From positions 1-17,801 of the forward strand of contig JAVBRK010000012.1 of NCBI GenBank assembly GCA_031548005.1: a stretch of 17,801 nt of DNA. The letters run 5' to 3'. The translations under genes and the position numbers were made by a program. Shown here in pieces: positions 1 to 7,277 of the stretch. The notes below the pieces were generated by a model that ran no database searches, was not told where the DNA came from, and saw only the letters and a list, made by a program, of their open reading frames with translations. The DNA comes from BNXB01 sp031548005. GTDB taxonomy: Bacteria > Bacteroidota > Bacteroidia > Bacteroidales > Azobacteroidaceae. Positions within the stretch are counted from its first letter, which is position 1, and every line of letters starts with the position of its first letter.

Positions 1-235
1 CTTGCTTGGCTTGTTTTTTTGTAGCGACGAACAATACTTTACGGCCTGATTTAACGATTTGTTTCAGGGCGGCTGCAGCTTCGTCTGTTTTTGCGATTGT
101 TTTGTAGAGGTCAATGATATGAATACCATTACGTTCCATAAAGATGTAAGGAGCCATAGCTGGATTCCACTTTCTTTTCAAGTGTCCGAAGTGGGCACCG
201 GCGTCCAATAACTGATCAAAATCTATTCTTGACAT
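1..235 (-). CDS. rpsB: 30S ribosomal protein S2, N-terminal part (runs off left edge)
   Basis: Ribosomal protein S2 is a late-assembling protein of the small subunit, sitting between head and body and needed with S1 for mRNA binding. The visible 78 codons begin MSRIDFDQLLDAGAHFGHLK and continue with a WNPAMAPYIF stretch, the NGIHIIDL motif and a KQIVKSGRKVLFVATKKQAK stretch, all hallmarks of the S2 N-terminus. The ATG lies at 235-233 and is preceded by an A/T-rich stretch with no Shine-Dalgarno, as usual in Bacteroidota. The gene continues beyond base 1, so its end and its usual neighbour tsf are not visible. It is the third gene of the rplM-rpsI-rpsB block and is separated from rpsI by 152 bases holding a foldable leader. 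Identification is essentially certain from the motifs. Confidence 0.96.
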   Translation of the reverse strand, partial: MSRIDFDQLLDAGAHFGHLKRKWNPAMAPYIFMERNGIHIIDLYKTIAKTDEAAAALKQIVKSGRKVLFVATKKQAKQ

Positions 236-273
236 TTTTTTAATTTTTAATTCGTTTACATTCTTGTGTTTAG

Positions 274-345
274 GCAACCTGCAGGCAGTTATTCGACAAA
301 TCCTCTTGCGGAACAAGTCCTGTGGGTTTAGATACTAAACGTTGC
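274..345 (-). promoter_or_regulatory. Candidate structured leader upstream of rpsB
   Basis: The spacer between rpsI and rpsB can fold into a compact, non-crossing multi-stem structure. An outer helix pairs GCAAC at 345-341 with GTTGC at 278-274. Inside it are a hairpin of six perfect pairs with a three-base loop (326-331 with 335-340), and a second arm made of 282-285 with 319-322 and 305-308 with 314-317. No TAnnTTTG promoter box was found in this spacer, so the element probably lies inside the rplM-rpsI-rpsB transcript. Seen: the pairings. Inferred: S2 or another ribosomal protein binds it to adjust rpsB translation. The short helices mean chance folding is possible. Confidence 0.35.
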
Positions 346-357
346 TTTAATGAATCG

Positions 358-378
358 TGAACAATCAATAATTGTTCA
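358..378. repeat. Perfect 8-bp inverted repeat after rpsI
   Basis: TGAACAAT and ATTGTTCA flank a five-base loop. The stem is A/T-rich and in the direction of rpsI transcription is not followed by a T-run, so it is a poor intrinsic terminator. It lies 9 bases past the rpsI stop and may act as a 3' processing or stability stem, or it may be nothing. Confidence 0.3.
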
Positions 379-387
379 TTGGGCTTA

Positions 388-774
388 TTAGCGTTTGGAG
401 AACTGGAATCTCTTTCTTGCTTTTGGTCTACCCGGTTTTTTACGTTCTACTTCGCGAGGATCACGAGTCATGAAGCCTTCAGAACGAAGAGCTGGTTTAT
501 CTTCCGGATTGATTTTTACCAATGCGCGGGCGATACCCAGACGGGCAGCTTCCGATTGGCCTTTGAATCCGCCTCCTGCGAGGTTGATATTGATGTCATA
601 CTGTTCGCTTACTCCGATTTTTTTGAGTGGTTGTTTCACTACATACTGAAGCAGCGGAGATGGGAAATAAGTTTCAAGCTCACGCTTGTTGATAAGGATC
701 TTCCCGGATCCTTCTTTGACATAGACGCGGGCAATAGCTGCTTTACGTCTTCCGATTGCATTTACTACTTCCAT
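388..774 (-). CDS. rpsI: 30S ribosomal protein S9
   Basis: S9 is a small-subunit head protein whose C-terminal tail reaches the P-site tRNA. The 128-residue product starts MEVVNAIGRRKAAIARVYVK, and has the family GRRK..AIARV motif, the LAGGGFKGQSEAARLGIARA core, and a basic tail KKPGRPKARKRFQFSKR ending in the conserved Ser-Lys-Arg that contacts tRNA. The length is typical for Bacteroidota. It starts two bases after the rplM stop, so it is certainly co-transcribed and probably translationally coupled with L13, the near-universal rplM-rpsI arrangement. Confidence 0.98.
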   Translation of the reverse strand: MEVVNAIGRRKAAIARVYVKEGSGKILINKRELETYFPSPLLQYVVKQPLKKIGVSEQYDININLAGGGFKGQSEAARLGIARALVKINPEDKPALRSEGFMTRDPREVERKKPGRPKARKRFQFSKR

Positions 775-776
775 AA

Positions 777-1232
777 TTATTTAAGAGAATTAATATCTAA
801 GTTCTTGGGTTGTTGAGCTTCGTGCTTATGCTCAGTACCATCGTACACATACAGGTTGCGTAGTAATTGGGCTCCCAAACGATTTTTAGGAAGCATCCCT
901 TTTACTACTTTACGGAACAATCTGTCGCTACCTTTTTCCAGTAATTGCGCCGGTGTTTTTTCGCGCTGTCCGCCCGGATATCCGGTATAGCTCAAATAAA
1001 CACGGTCGTTCCACTTGTTTCCTGTCATTTCGATTTTATTGGCGTTGATAATGATTACATTATCACCACAATCGACGTGCGGAGTGTAGCTTGGTTTGTA
1101 CTTCCCTCTCAGAATTTTTGCTATTTTGGAAGCAAAACGTCCGAGGTGTTGTCCTGTGGCATCCACGACAACCCATTCTTTGTTGACTGTTGCTTTGTTG
1201 GCAGAAATGGTCTTATAACTTAAAGTATCCAC
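777..1232 (-). CDS. rplM: 50S ribosomal protein L13
   Basis: L13 is one of the early-assembling large-subunit proteins binding 23S rRNA. The 151-residue product carries the family signatures WVVVDATGQHLGRFASKIAK, GKYKPSYTPHVDCGDNVIII and GMLPKNRLGAQLLRNLYVY. The start chosen is a GTG at 1232-1230: the resulting MDTLSYKTISANKATV N-terminus matches the conserved beginning of Bacteroidota L13, and no ATG in frame fits better. The gene has a good TAnnTTTG promoter box at 1372-1365 and an unusually long leader of about 125 bases with a stable hairpin, so feedback control at the mRNA level combined with a weak GTG start is plausible. Confidence 0.97.
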   Translation of the reverse strand: MDTLSYKTISANKATVNKEWVVVDATGQHLGRFASKIAKILRGKYKPSYTPHVDCGDNVIIINANKIEMTGNKWNDRVYLSYTGYPGGQREKTPAQLLEKGSDRLFRKVVKGMLPKNRLGAQLLRNLYVYDGTEHKHEAQQPKNLDINSLK

Positions 1233-1273
1233 TGCTTTGATTTTTTAATTTGTTAATAACTCCTTGTTTTTAG

Positions 1274-1337
1274 GTGTGATTCTGTCCCTTTTTCTTTTTT
1301 TTTGACACTTTGAAATAAAAAGGTCAGAATCAAACAC
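1274..1337 (-). promoter_or_regulatory. Long hairpin in the rplM leader
   Basis: Within the 5' leader of rplM three consecutive stem segments pair: 1274-1277 with 1334-1337, 1278-1284 with 1325-1331 (seven perfect pairs, GATTCTG/CAGAATC), and 1287-1293 with 1317-1323 (seven perfect pairs), separated only by a two-base bulge and a small internal loop. The apical loop of 23 bases is T-rich on the plus strand and A-rich in the transcript. Leaders controlling rplM are known in other phyla; whether this one belongs to a described class is not something I can decide. Seen: pairing. Inferred: autoregulation by L13. Confidence 0.5.
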
Positions 1338-1364
1338 TTACATCTTTGAATAATAATCGGCGTG

Positions 1365-1372
1365 CAAAGTTA
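1365..1372 (-). promoter_or_regulatory. Promoter -7 box of the rplM-rpsI-rpsB operon
   Basis: On the minus strand the bases read TAACTTTG, an exact match to the Bacteroidetes TAnnTTTG -7 element. The expected transcription start is a few bases downstream, giving a leader of about 125 bases before the GTG of rplM. No clear TTTG -33 element stands at the usual distance. Confidence 0.6.
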
Positions 1373-1426
1373 GGATTTTTTTTCGGAATTACAATGCCTT
1401 TATTGGGAAAAAACGTATTTTCATGG

Positions 1427-2518
1427 TCACCTCGGGGCTTTTCTGTAAAGCCAGAGTGCAATGAACAGGTATAAAAAATTGGGAGACCAGACGGCTATGA
1501 AAGGACTGACCAATCCCGACACCGCAAATGATGATGAAATTTGCATGAAGAGAATATACGAAAAGCTCAGCAATAGACCGATACCGATATTGAATCCCAT
1601 TCCTCCCTTGATTTTACGCGATGACACGGATGCTCCGATAACAGTGAGAATAAAAGCAGCAAAGGCCATGGAAAAGCGTTTGTGATATTCGATTTCAAAG
1701 GGCTGAATATTTCCTATTCCCCGTTTTTTTTGTCGTTCGATGTATTTTGAGAGCGCCGGAGTCGTCATTTGCTCACTATCGAATGTCGAGATCAGAAAGT
1801 CTGAAGGAATAATGTGCAGGACAGTATCTGTTTTTTCTCCAAGTGAGATTTCTTCTTTCAGTCCTTTGAAATTACGAATCATGTATTTTTCGATGGTCCA
1901 GTGATGATCGGAGTTGTATTCGATTGTTTGCGCCGTGAGCCGCGATTTCAGTTCTTTACCTTCGAATTTGTCGAGCGATAAATGGTATCCGGTACTGGTC
2001 GCATTATCGTAACGCTCGAGATACATGATTACTCCGGGCTCGATTTCCAATTGGATATTCTGGGCATAGTCTACTTTTTTGGGACGGTAATACTTATTTT
2101 CAAAGTTGAGCCGGATGATATTGCCTTTAGGAATAACAAAACTACTGAGTAGCAGCGTTGAGAGAGATATAACTGTAGCCGATATCAGATAAGGCTTCAA
2201 CAGTCGCTTGAAATCGATCCCGCTGGAGAGCATTGCGATAATTTCGGAGTCATCGGCTAGTTTTGATGTAAAAAAAATAACGGCAATAAAGGTGATCAGC
2301 GGACTGAACATATTGACGAAGTAGGGGACGAAATTCATGTAATAATTGAAAATAATCGCTTGGGTCGGGGCGGCGTTTTTAATGAACGGCTCTACCTTCT
2401 GACTAAAGTCGATGACGATAACGACCGCAATGATCATCAGGATGGTGAAGATATAAGTCCCCAGGAATTTTTTGATGATATACCAGTCGATTATTTTCAG
2501 TCCGGAATTGAATTTCAT
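1427..2518 (-). CDS. LptF/LptG-family (YjgP/YjgQ) permease of lipopolysaccharide export
   Basis: LptF/LptG proteins form the membrane part of the LptB2FG ABC transporter that extracts lipopolysaccharide from the inner membrane and hands it to the periplasmic Lpt bridge. The 363-residue product begins with the family N-terminus IIDWYIIKKFLGTYIFTILM and has three N-terminal membrane segments (about residues 16-38, 60-84, 105-128). A periplasmic beta-jellyroll-like region follows (about 130-270), with an ALSKYIERQKKRG-type coupling segment and FEIEYHKRFSMAFAAFILTVIG. Three C-terminal membrane segments (about 280-360) end the protein. Length fits LptG better than the longer Bacteroidota paralogue, but F and G cannot be separated safely by eye. 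It starts 13 bases after tgt, so the two form an operon from the promoter at 3685-3678. No terminator was seen downstream. Confidence 0.9.
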   Translation of the reverse strand: MKFNSGLKIIDWYIIKKFLGTYIFTILMIIAVVIVIDFSQKVEPFIKNAAPTQAIIFNYYMNFVPYFVNMFSPLITFIAVIFFTSKLADDSEIIAMLSSGIDFKRLLKPYLISATVISLSTLLLSSFVIPKGNIIRLNFENKYYRPKKVDYAQNIQLEIEPGVIMYLERYDNATSTGYHLSLDKFEGKELKSRLTAQTIEYNSDHHWTIEKYMIRNFKGLKEEISLGEKTDTVLHIIPSDFLISTFDSEQMTTPALSKYIERQKKRGIGNIQPFEIEYHKRFSMAFAAFILTVIGASVSSRKIKGGMGFNIGIGLLLSFSYILFMQISSSFAVSGLVSPFIAVWSPNFLYLFIALWLYRKAPR

Positions 2519-2531
2519 GTGTATTTGTGTA

Positions 2532-3662
2532 TTATAATCTGGTCTGGATTCCGGGCATTATTCCCCGTTTCCAGGAAAGAAAATCACCTTCGATGATATG
2601 TTTTCTTGCTTCTCCGGTCAGCCAGAGATAAAAGGCCAGGTTATGGATCGACGCTATTTGTAGAGCTAGGATCTCATCGACCATAAACAGGTGCCGGAGA
2701 TAAGCTTTGGTGTAAGTTCTGTCGACAATCGATGCTCCATCCTCTTCGATGGGGGAAAAATCGGTTTCCCATTTTTTGTTACGCATATTCATAATGCCGT
2801 TTTTCGTAAAGATCTGACCGTTTCGGCCATTTCTCGTCGGCATAATGCAGTCGAACATATCCACTCCGCGTTCGATAGCCTCTAAAATATTGGCAGGAGT
2901 TCCGACTCCCATCAGGTACCGGGGCTTATTTTGAGGTAATATTTCATTTACAACCTCAATCATTTCATACATTTTTCCTGTCGGCTCCCCGACAGCCAAT
3001 CCGCCGATAGCATTCCCGTCAGCTCCCTTGGATGCTACATTTTCCGCCGCCCGTATGCGTAGATCCTTGTATACACATCCCTGTACGATGGGAAACAGGC
3101 ATTGACTGTAGCCATATTTCGGCTCTGTTTCGTTAAACCGAATCATGCAGCGATCCAACCAGCGCTCGGTTAATTCGAGCGATTTTTTGGCATAATTATA
3201 ATCGGCATCTCCCGGAGTACATTCATCGAAAGCCATGATAATATCGGCTCCGATACTTCGTTGAATGTCCATGACTTTTTCGGGGGAAAAAAGATGTTTC
3301 GAGCCGTCGATATGAGAATGGAACACAGCCCCTTCTTCGTGTAACTTCCGGTTTTCCGACAAAGAAAATACCTGAAAGCCCCCGCTATCGGTCAGGATTG
3401 GCTGGTACCAGCCGTTAAAACGGTGCAATCCGCCGGCTTGTTCCAGGATCTCGGTTCCCGGCCTGAGATACAGGTGATAGGTGTTTCCCAGTATAATCCG
3501 GGCTTTTATATCTTCTTTCAGTTCGGAAAAATGCACTGCTTTGACGGCTCCCCGGGTGCCTACAGGCATAAAAACAGGGGTCTCAATGTTACCGTGATCA
3601 GTTATGATCAGCCCTGCTCTTGCTTTTGATCCCGGGTCAGTACATTGAAGTTTGAAATCCAT
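2532..3662 (-). CDS. tgt: tRNA-guanine transglycosylase (queuosine pathway), lacking the zinc cysteines
   Basis: TGT exchanges guanine-34 of Asp, Asn, His and Tyr tRNAs for preQ1, a step in queuosine formation. The 376-residue product shows the TIM-barrel active site: D92 in TDSGGFQVFS, D146 in AFDECTPG, GGLAVGEP at 220-227 and the nucleophile D271 in FDCIMPTRNGRNG. C148 and V224 match the residues that shape the preQ1 pocket of the Zymomonas enzyme. The usual zinc motif CxCxxC is absent: the three positions are G309, S311 and D314, while the fourth ligand H340 remains in IASIHNLAFY. The C-terminus is otherwise intact, and the change is probably a lineage trait rather than damage. It heads an operon with the LptF/LptG-family gene and has an exact TATCTTTG promoter box just upstream. 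Confidence 0.95.
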   Translation of the reverse strand: MDFKLQCTDPGSKARAGLIITDHGNIETPVFMPVGTRGAVKAVHFSELKEDIKARIILGNTYHLYLRPGTEILEQAGGLHRFNGWYQPILTDSGGFQVFSLSENRKLHEEGAVFHSHIDGSKHLFSPEKVMDIQRSIGADIIMAFDECTPGDADYNYAKKSLELTERWLDRCMIRFNETEPKYGYSQCLFPIVQGCVYKDLRIRAAENVASKGADGNAIGGLAVGEPTGKMYEMIEVVNEILPQNKPRYLMGVGTPANILEAIERGVDMFDCIMPTRNGRNGQIFTKNGIMNMRNKKWETDFSPIEEDGASIVDRTYTKAYLRHLFMVDEILALQIASIHNLAFYLWLTGEARKHIIEGDFLSWKRGIMPGIQTRL

Positions 3663-3677
3663 GCTCTAAATTTTCAG

Positions 3678-3685
3678 CAAAGATA
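3678..3685 (-). promoter_or_regulatory. Promoter -7 box of tgt
   Basis: The minus strand reads TATCTTTG, an exact TAnnTTTG box, 15 bases before the tgt ATG, giving a very short leader. It lies in the 65-base divergent spacer between tgt and the glycosyltransferase gene. On the plus strand a weaker TATTTTTA (3698-3705, one base off consensus) could serve the glycosyltransferase gene. Confidence 0.6.
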
Positions 3686-3727
3686 GGTTTTTTTCTGTAT
3701 TTTTACGCGGTTAATTGTTTTAGGAGT

Positions 3728-4462
3728 ATGGAAAAATATTTTGGAATATCTTACCAGTTTGACAAACGACTTGTACGTGAGCAAATCGATAAGCTTACCA
3801 GTACCGGGAGTAAAGGATATGTTTGTGTTGCGGATGGTGTTACCATGTCGATGTTTCAGAGTGACTTACCGTTGAAAAACGTTCTTGATCATGCTTCGGT
3901 TGTAGTGTGCGACAGCGGCTGGGTTCCTGTATACCTCCGGTTGATGTATGGAATACAAAAAGATCAATACTCGGGAACTGAACTGATGGCTGATCTTATA
4001 CAGGTCCGGAAATACAAAATGATGTTTCTGGGATCGTCTTCTGAAGTACTCGATGCCCTGAAAGAAAATCTTATAAAAGTAGATCACCGGATATCTGGCA
4101 TGGTTTTCGAATCTTTACCTTTTAAAAAGGTAGAGAATTTTGATTATCCTGCCATTGCCGATTTAATTAATCATGAGAATCCCGATATTGTATGGGTGTC
4201 TTTAGGAATGCCCAAACAAGAATTTTTCATGTATAATCTGCATCCTTTTTTGATGCGGGGTGTTTTAATAGGAGTCGGGGCTGCATTTAAATTTCATTCA
4301 GGTCTGTCGGGGTACAAGCGTGCTCCCGGATGGATGGTCCGTTGTAAGTTGGAGTGGCTATACCGGATATGGAGCGAACCCGGCAAGCAGCTGACCCGAT
4401 GCCTGCTTATAGTAAGAACGGTTCCGGTCGCCATCATAAGAGAATACCGGTCAAAGAAATAA
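3728..4462 (+). CDS. WecG/TagA/CpsF-family glycosyltransferase (GT26)
   Basis: GT26 enzymes such as WecG and TagA add the second sugar, for example N-acetylmannosaminuronate or N-acetylmannosamine, to an undecaprenyl-diphosphate-linked sugar on the inner face of the cytoplasmic membrane. The 244-residue product has VADGVTM (34-40), CDSGWVPVYLRLMYG (61-75, with D62 at the position of the catalytic Asp), the LGSSSEVLDAL nucleotide-binding turn, NPDIVWVSLGMPKQE (151-165) and the C-terminal signature APGWMVRCKLEWLYRIWSEP (199-218), which ends in a membrane-associating tail. Length is normal for the family. An AGGAG sits only one base before the ATG, too close to be a useful ribosome site. The next gene, a WecA-like enzyme, starts five bases later, so the pair probably makes the first two sugars of one lipid-linked glycan. 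The sugar donor cannot be predicted. Confidence 0.9.
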   Translation: MEKYFGISYQFDKRLVREQIDKLTSTGSKGYVCVADGVTMSMFQSDLPLKNVLDHASVVVCDSGWVPVYLRLMYGIQKDQYSGTELMADLIQVRKYKMMFLGSSSEVLDALKENLIKVDHRISGMVFESLPFKKVENFDYPAIADLINHENPDIVWVSLGMPKQEFFMYNLHPFLMRGVLIGVGAAFKFHSGLSGYKRAPGWMVRCKLEWLYRIWSEPGKQLTRCLLIVRTVPVAIIREYRSKK

Positions 4463-4467
4463 AATAA

Positions 4468-5526
4468 ATGAATCAGGGAGTTATTATTGCATTTTTTCTG
4501 AGTTTGTTTGTATCCGAACTCACAACTTCCAGCATTATCAGATTTTCAAAACGGATGAGGTTGGGAGATGTTCCGGATGGAGAACGTAAAGTACACAAAA
4601 AGATCATTCCGAACCTGGGCGGAATTGGTGTTTTTATAGGGGCAATGGTAGCCTATTTTTCTTTTAGCGATTATTCTGACATCCTCCGTCCGGATAAATT
4701 ATTTTCAATTACCATTTTGTTGTTTTTCGTCGGTTTGAAAGATGATCTGGAGCCTATTTCAGCCTATATAAGGCTGATTATCGAATTTTTATGCGCATTT
4801 TTTATTATTTATATAACCAATATCCGGATTGAATCGCTTTACGGAATATTGACCATTCACGAATTACCTTATTGGGCCAGTTTTACACTTACTTCTATTT
4901 TTATTGTAGGCTGTATTAATGCTTATAATATGATCGATGGGATCGATGGTTTGCTGGGAGCATTGTCCTTTCTGGGAATTTCTTGTTTCGGATTGCTGTT
5001 CGATGCTTCGGGAGAATGGCTGTGGACGTTGTTGTGTATCGCCTTATCGGGCTCGCTGACCAGTTTTCTGGTTTATAACTGGCAACCTGCGAAGATTTTT
5101 ATGGGTAACGGAGGATCCATGTTTATGGGAACATTTTTTGCCTGTTTTTCGCTTCACCTGATGCAACTGAAGCTTATAGAATCTCCTTATTTTGCTATTT
5201 CAATGCCTCATACCATTGCTCTGTCCATTATTGCTGTTCCTCTTTTCGATATGTGTACTGTGTTTATCCTCCGGATTTTCCATGGTTTTTCTCCTTTTAA
5301 AGCGGACAATAGACATGCTCATCACCGTTTACTTGAATTGGGGTGTCAGCACTGGCAGGCAACATTAATCCTCGTTGCAAGCAATATTGTAATTATTGCT
5401 TTTGCTTACTTTGTTCAAAATACAGGAGCTCTTAAGTCTTTGGTATTTACTGTTTTACTTTGTTCGCTTTTGGAGCTTCTTCTTATTTTCATTCTGTATC
5501 GGGCCAGAATTCACCGGTCGAGATAA
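4468..5526 (+). CDS. WecA/MraY-family undecaprenyl-phosphate sugar-1-phosphate transferase
   Basis: This polytopic membrane enzyme would transfer a HexNAc-1-phosphate from a UDP-sugar to undecaprenyl phosphate, starting a surface polysaccharide or protein O-glycan. The 352-residue product has about ten hydrophobic segments. Family motifs seen: KVHKKIIPNLGGIG (41-54), GLKDDLEPIS with the Asp pair at 92-93, NAYNMIDGIDGLLG (151-164) and RHAHHRLLELG (282-292, the histidine motif typical of WecA/TagO). The motif FMGDxGS reads FMGNGGS: the Asp that helps bind magnesium in MraY/WecA is Asn214 here (codon AAC). Membership of the family is secure; activity is less so because of N214. It forms a two-gene unit with the GT26 gene and ends 14 bases from the convergent aroE stop, with no terminator hairpin between. 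Confidence 0.9.
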   Translation: MNQGVIIAFFLSLFVSELTTSSIIRFSKRMRLGDVPDGERKVHKKIIPNLGGIGVFIGAMVAYFSFSDYSDILRPDKLFSITILLFFVGLKDDLEPISAYIRLIIEFLCAFFIIYITNIRIESLYGILTIHELPYWASFTLTSIFIVGCINAYNMIDGIDGLLGALSFLGISCFGLLFDASGEWLWTLLCIALSGSLTSFLVYNWQPAKIFMGNGGSMFMGTFFACFSLHLMQLKLIESPYFAISMPHTIALSIIAVPLFDMCTVFILRIFHGFSPFKADNRHAHHRLLELGCQHWQATLILVASNIVIIAFAYFVQNTGALKSLVFTVLLCSLLELLLIFILYRARIHRSR

Positions 5527-5540
5527 ATTCGAATAAGCCG

Positions 5541-6290
5541 TCAGAGTGATTTGGATTGCCAAAAGTTCCAGGATTCAAATGCTTGAAGTAAAAGCATTTC
5601 CAATCCATTTTTTACCATAGCTCCCTGATTTTTTCCTTTCTTCATAAATAATGTTTCGTTCGGATTATAAAGCAAATCATAAAGCAGGTGTTGCGGGGTG
5701 AGCAAATCGTATGGGATATCCGGACAGGTATCTACATTCGGAAACATCCCCTGCGGAGTACAGTTAACAATAACATGGTATACTCTCATGACCTCCGGAG
5801 TGAGGTCATTGTAAGTAAGTGTTCCATCGGTTTTTGTACGGGAAACCTGTATGGGCTCCACTCCCAGTTGTTTTAGTCCATGAAATATCGCTTTTGCAGA
5901 GCCTCCGGTACCTAATATCAACGCCATTCTGTGGTGAGATTCAAGTAAGGGCTCTATCGAGTCTTTGAAACCCAGGATGTCGGAATTATAGCCGGTTAAC
6001 CGGATTTTTTTCTTTTCCCGGGTGATCTTGACAACATTAACGGCGCCTATTTCCTTAGCGCTTTCACTTAAATCATCGAGGTAAGGAATGATTTTCTCTT
6101 TATAAGGGATCGTAACATTCAGTCCTTTTAAGTTGGGATTTTGCGAAATAATATTTTTGAAATCCTCGATGGAAGGGATTTCAAAATTAAGGTATTCGGC
6201 ATCGATATTTTCCGATGCGAATTTTTCATTAAAATATCCTCTGGAAAAAGAGTGTTTGAGGGGAAAGCCGATTAAACCATACTGGTCCAT
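5541..6290 (-). CDS. aroE: Shikimate dehydrogenase
   Basis: AroE reduces 3-dehydroshikimate to shikimate with NADPH in the cytoplasmic route to chorismate and aromatic amino acids. The 249-residue product, slightly short for the family, has the substrate-binding serines S14 and S16 in LKHSFS, the catalytic lysine K64 in NVTIPYKE, N85 in IGAVNVV, D104 in TGYNSDILGF, a Rossmann glycine motif GTGGSAKAI at 127-135, and the C-terminal KNGLEMLLLQAFESW. The cofactor loop reads VSRT where many enzymes have NRT, which still offers the Arg for the NADPH 2'-phosphate. It starts 15 bases after purC and is the last gene of the phoH-purC-aroE unit. Confidence 0.95.
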   Translation of the reverse strand: MDQYGLIGFPLKHSFSRGYFNEKFASENIDAEYLNFEIPSIEDFKNIISQNPNLKGLNVTIPYKEKIIPYLDDLSESAKEIGAVNVVKITREKKKIRLTGYNSDILGFKDSIEPLLESHHRMALILGTGGSAKAIFHGLKQLGVEPIQVSRTKTDGTLTYNDLTPEVMRVYHVIVNCTPQGMFPNVDTCPDIPYDLLTPQHLLYDLLYNPNETLFMKKGKNQGAMVKNGLEMLLLQAFESWNFWQSKSL

Positions 6291-6305
6291 ATAATTTACT
6301 TGGAG

Positions 6306-7256
6306 TTAGCTTCTGGCAGATAAGAAATGGAGTATATTTTTCTCAATTCTTTTTTCAATGTCGCTGACGTCAGACCTGATGAATTTCTCTCCTGTAATAT
6401 TTTCGTAAAGTTCGATATATCGCTCCGACACGCTGTTACAATATACCTCCGACATTTCCGGAACCTGTTGTCCTGCTTTTCCCTGAAATCCATTTTCCAT
6501 CAGCCATTTACGAACGAATTCTTTGGAAAGTTGTTTTTGTTCTTCCCCTTTTTCAAACCGGTCGAGGTATTCGTCGGAATAAAAGTAGCGGGAGGAGTCG
6601 GGAGTATGTATCTCGTCGATCAGGTAGATTTTTCCATCTTTTTTCCCGAATTCGTATTTGGTATCTACCAGAATCAGTCCTTTCTGTGAGGCAATTTCGG
6701 TTCCCCGTTTGAATAATGCCTGGGTATAGCGCTCCAATTGTTCGTATTCGTCTTTGTCGACCAGTCCTTGTGCGATGATCTCTTCTTTTGAAATATTTTC
6801 ATCGTGTCCTTCGTCGGCTTTAGTAGTAGGGGTAATAACCGGAACCGGAAATTTCTGATTTTCTTTCATGCCATCGGGTAGGGAAACGCCGCATAGCGTA
6901 CGTACTCCGGTTTTGTATTCCCGCCAGGCGCTTCCGGTGAGGTATCCTCTGATAACCATTTCCACTTTATAAGGTTCGCAACGCAAGCCTACGGTTACCA
7001 CCGGATCGGGAGATGCTGTTTTCCAGTTGGGTACGATATCGACAGTGGCATCTAAAAATTTGGATGCAATCTGGTTGAGGACTTGTCCTTTGTATGGGAT
7101 TCCCTGAGGTAAGACAACATCGAATGCCGAAATACGGTCTGTTGCTATCATCACTAACAGGTCGTTGCCGATGGTATATACGTCTCTTACTTTTCCATGG
7201 TAAACCTTAGTCTGTCCCGGAAATTTATAGTTTGTTTTTGTTAATGTGTTACGCAT
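6306..7256 (-). CDS. purC: Phosphoribosylaminoimidazole-succinocarboxamide synthase
   Basis: PurC (SAICAR synthetase) joins CAIR and aspartate with ATP in purine synthesis. The 316-residue product is of the longer type common in Bacteroidota and eukaryotes. It shows the ATP-site GKVRDVYTIG, the DRISAFDVVLPQGIPYKG motif, the VIRGYLTGSAWREYKTG loop, PVITPTTKADEGHDE and the catalytic-site stretch LVDTKYEFGKKDGKIYLIDEIHTPDS split around residues 195-220. It starts 21 bases after phoH and is followed after 15 bases by aroE, so it is likely read from the phoH promoter. No PurR-like operator or riboswitch was found close by. Confidence 0.97.
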   Translation of the reverse strand: MRNTLTKTNYKFPGQTKVYHGKVRDVYTIGNDLLVMIATDRISAFDVVLPQGIPYKGQVLNQIASKFLDATVDIVPNWKTASPDPVVTVGLRCEPYKVEMVIRGYLTGSAWREYKTGVRTLCGVSLPDGMKENQKFPVPVITPTTKADEGHDENISKEEIIAQGLVDKDEYEQLERYTQALFKRGTEIASQKGLILVDTKYEFGKKDGKIYLIDEIHTPDSSRYFYSDEYLDRFEKGEEQKQLSKEFVRKWLMENGFQGKAGQQVPEMSEVYCNSVSERYIELYENITGEKFIRSDVSDIEKRIEKNILHFLSARS

Positions 7257-7277
7257 AATTGTATGGAAAATATAGTT

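Noticed and set aside
379..816. Plus-strand open frame of 145 codons
   Set aside because: It runs opposite rpsI and into rplM, has no family resemblance, and the minus-strand ribosomal genes explain the sequence fully.
2532..3662. Degenerate or inactive TGT pseudogene
   Set aside because: Only the zinc cysteines are missing; length, frame and all catalytic and base-recognition residues are intact.
5527..5540. Bidirectional terminator between the WecA-like gene and aroE
   Set aside because: The gap is 14 bases and neither it nor the adjoining gene ends show a stable hairpin with a T-run.
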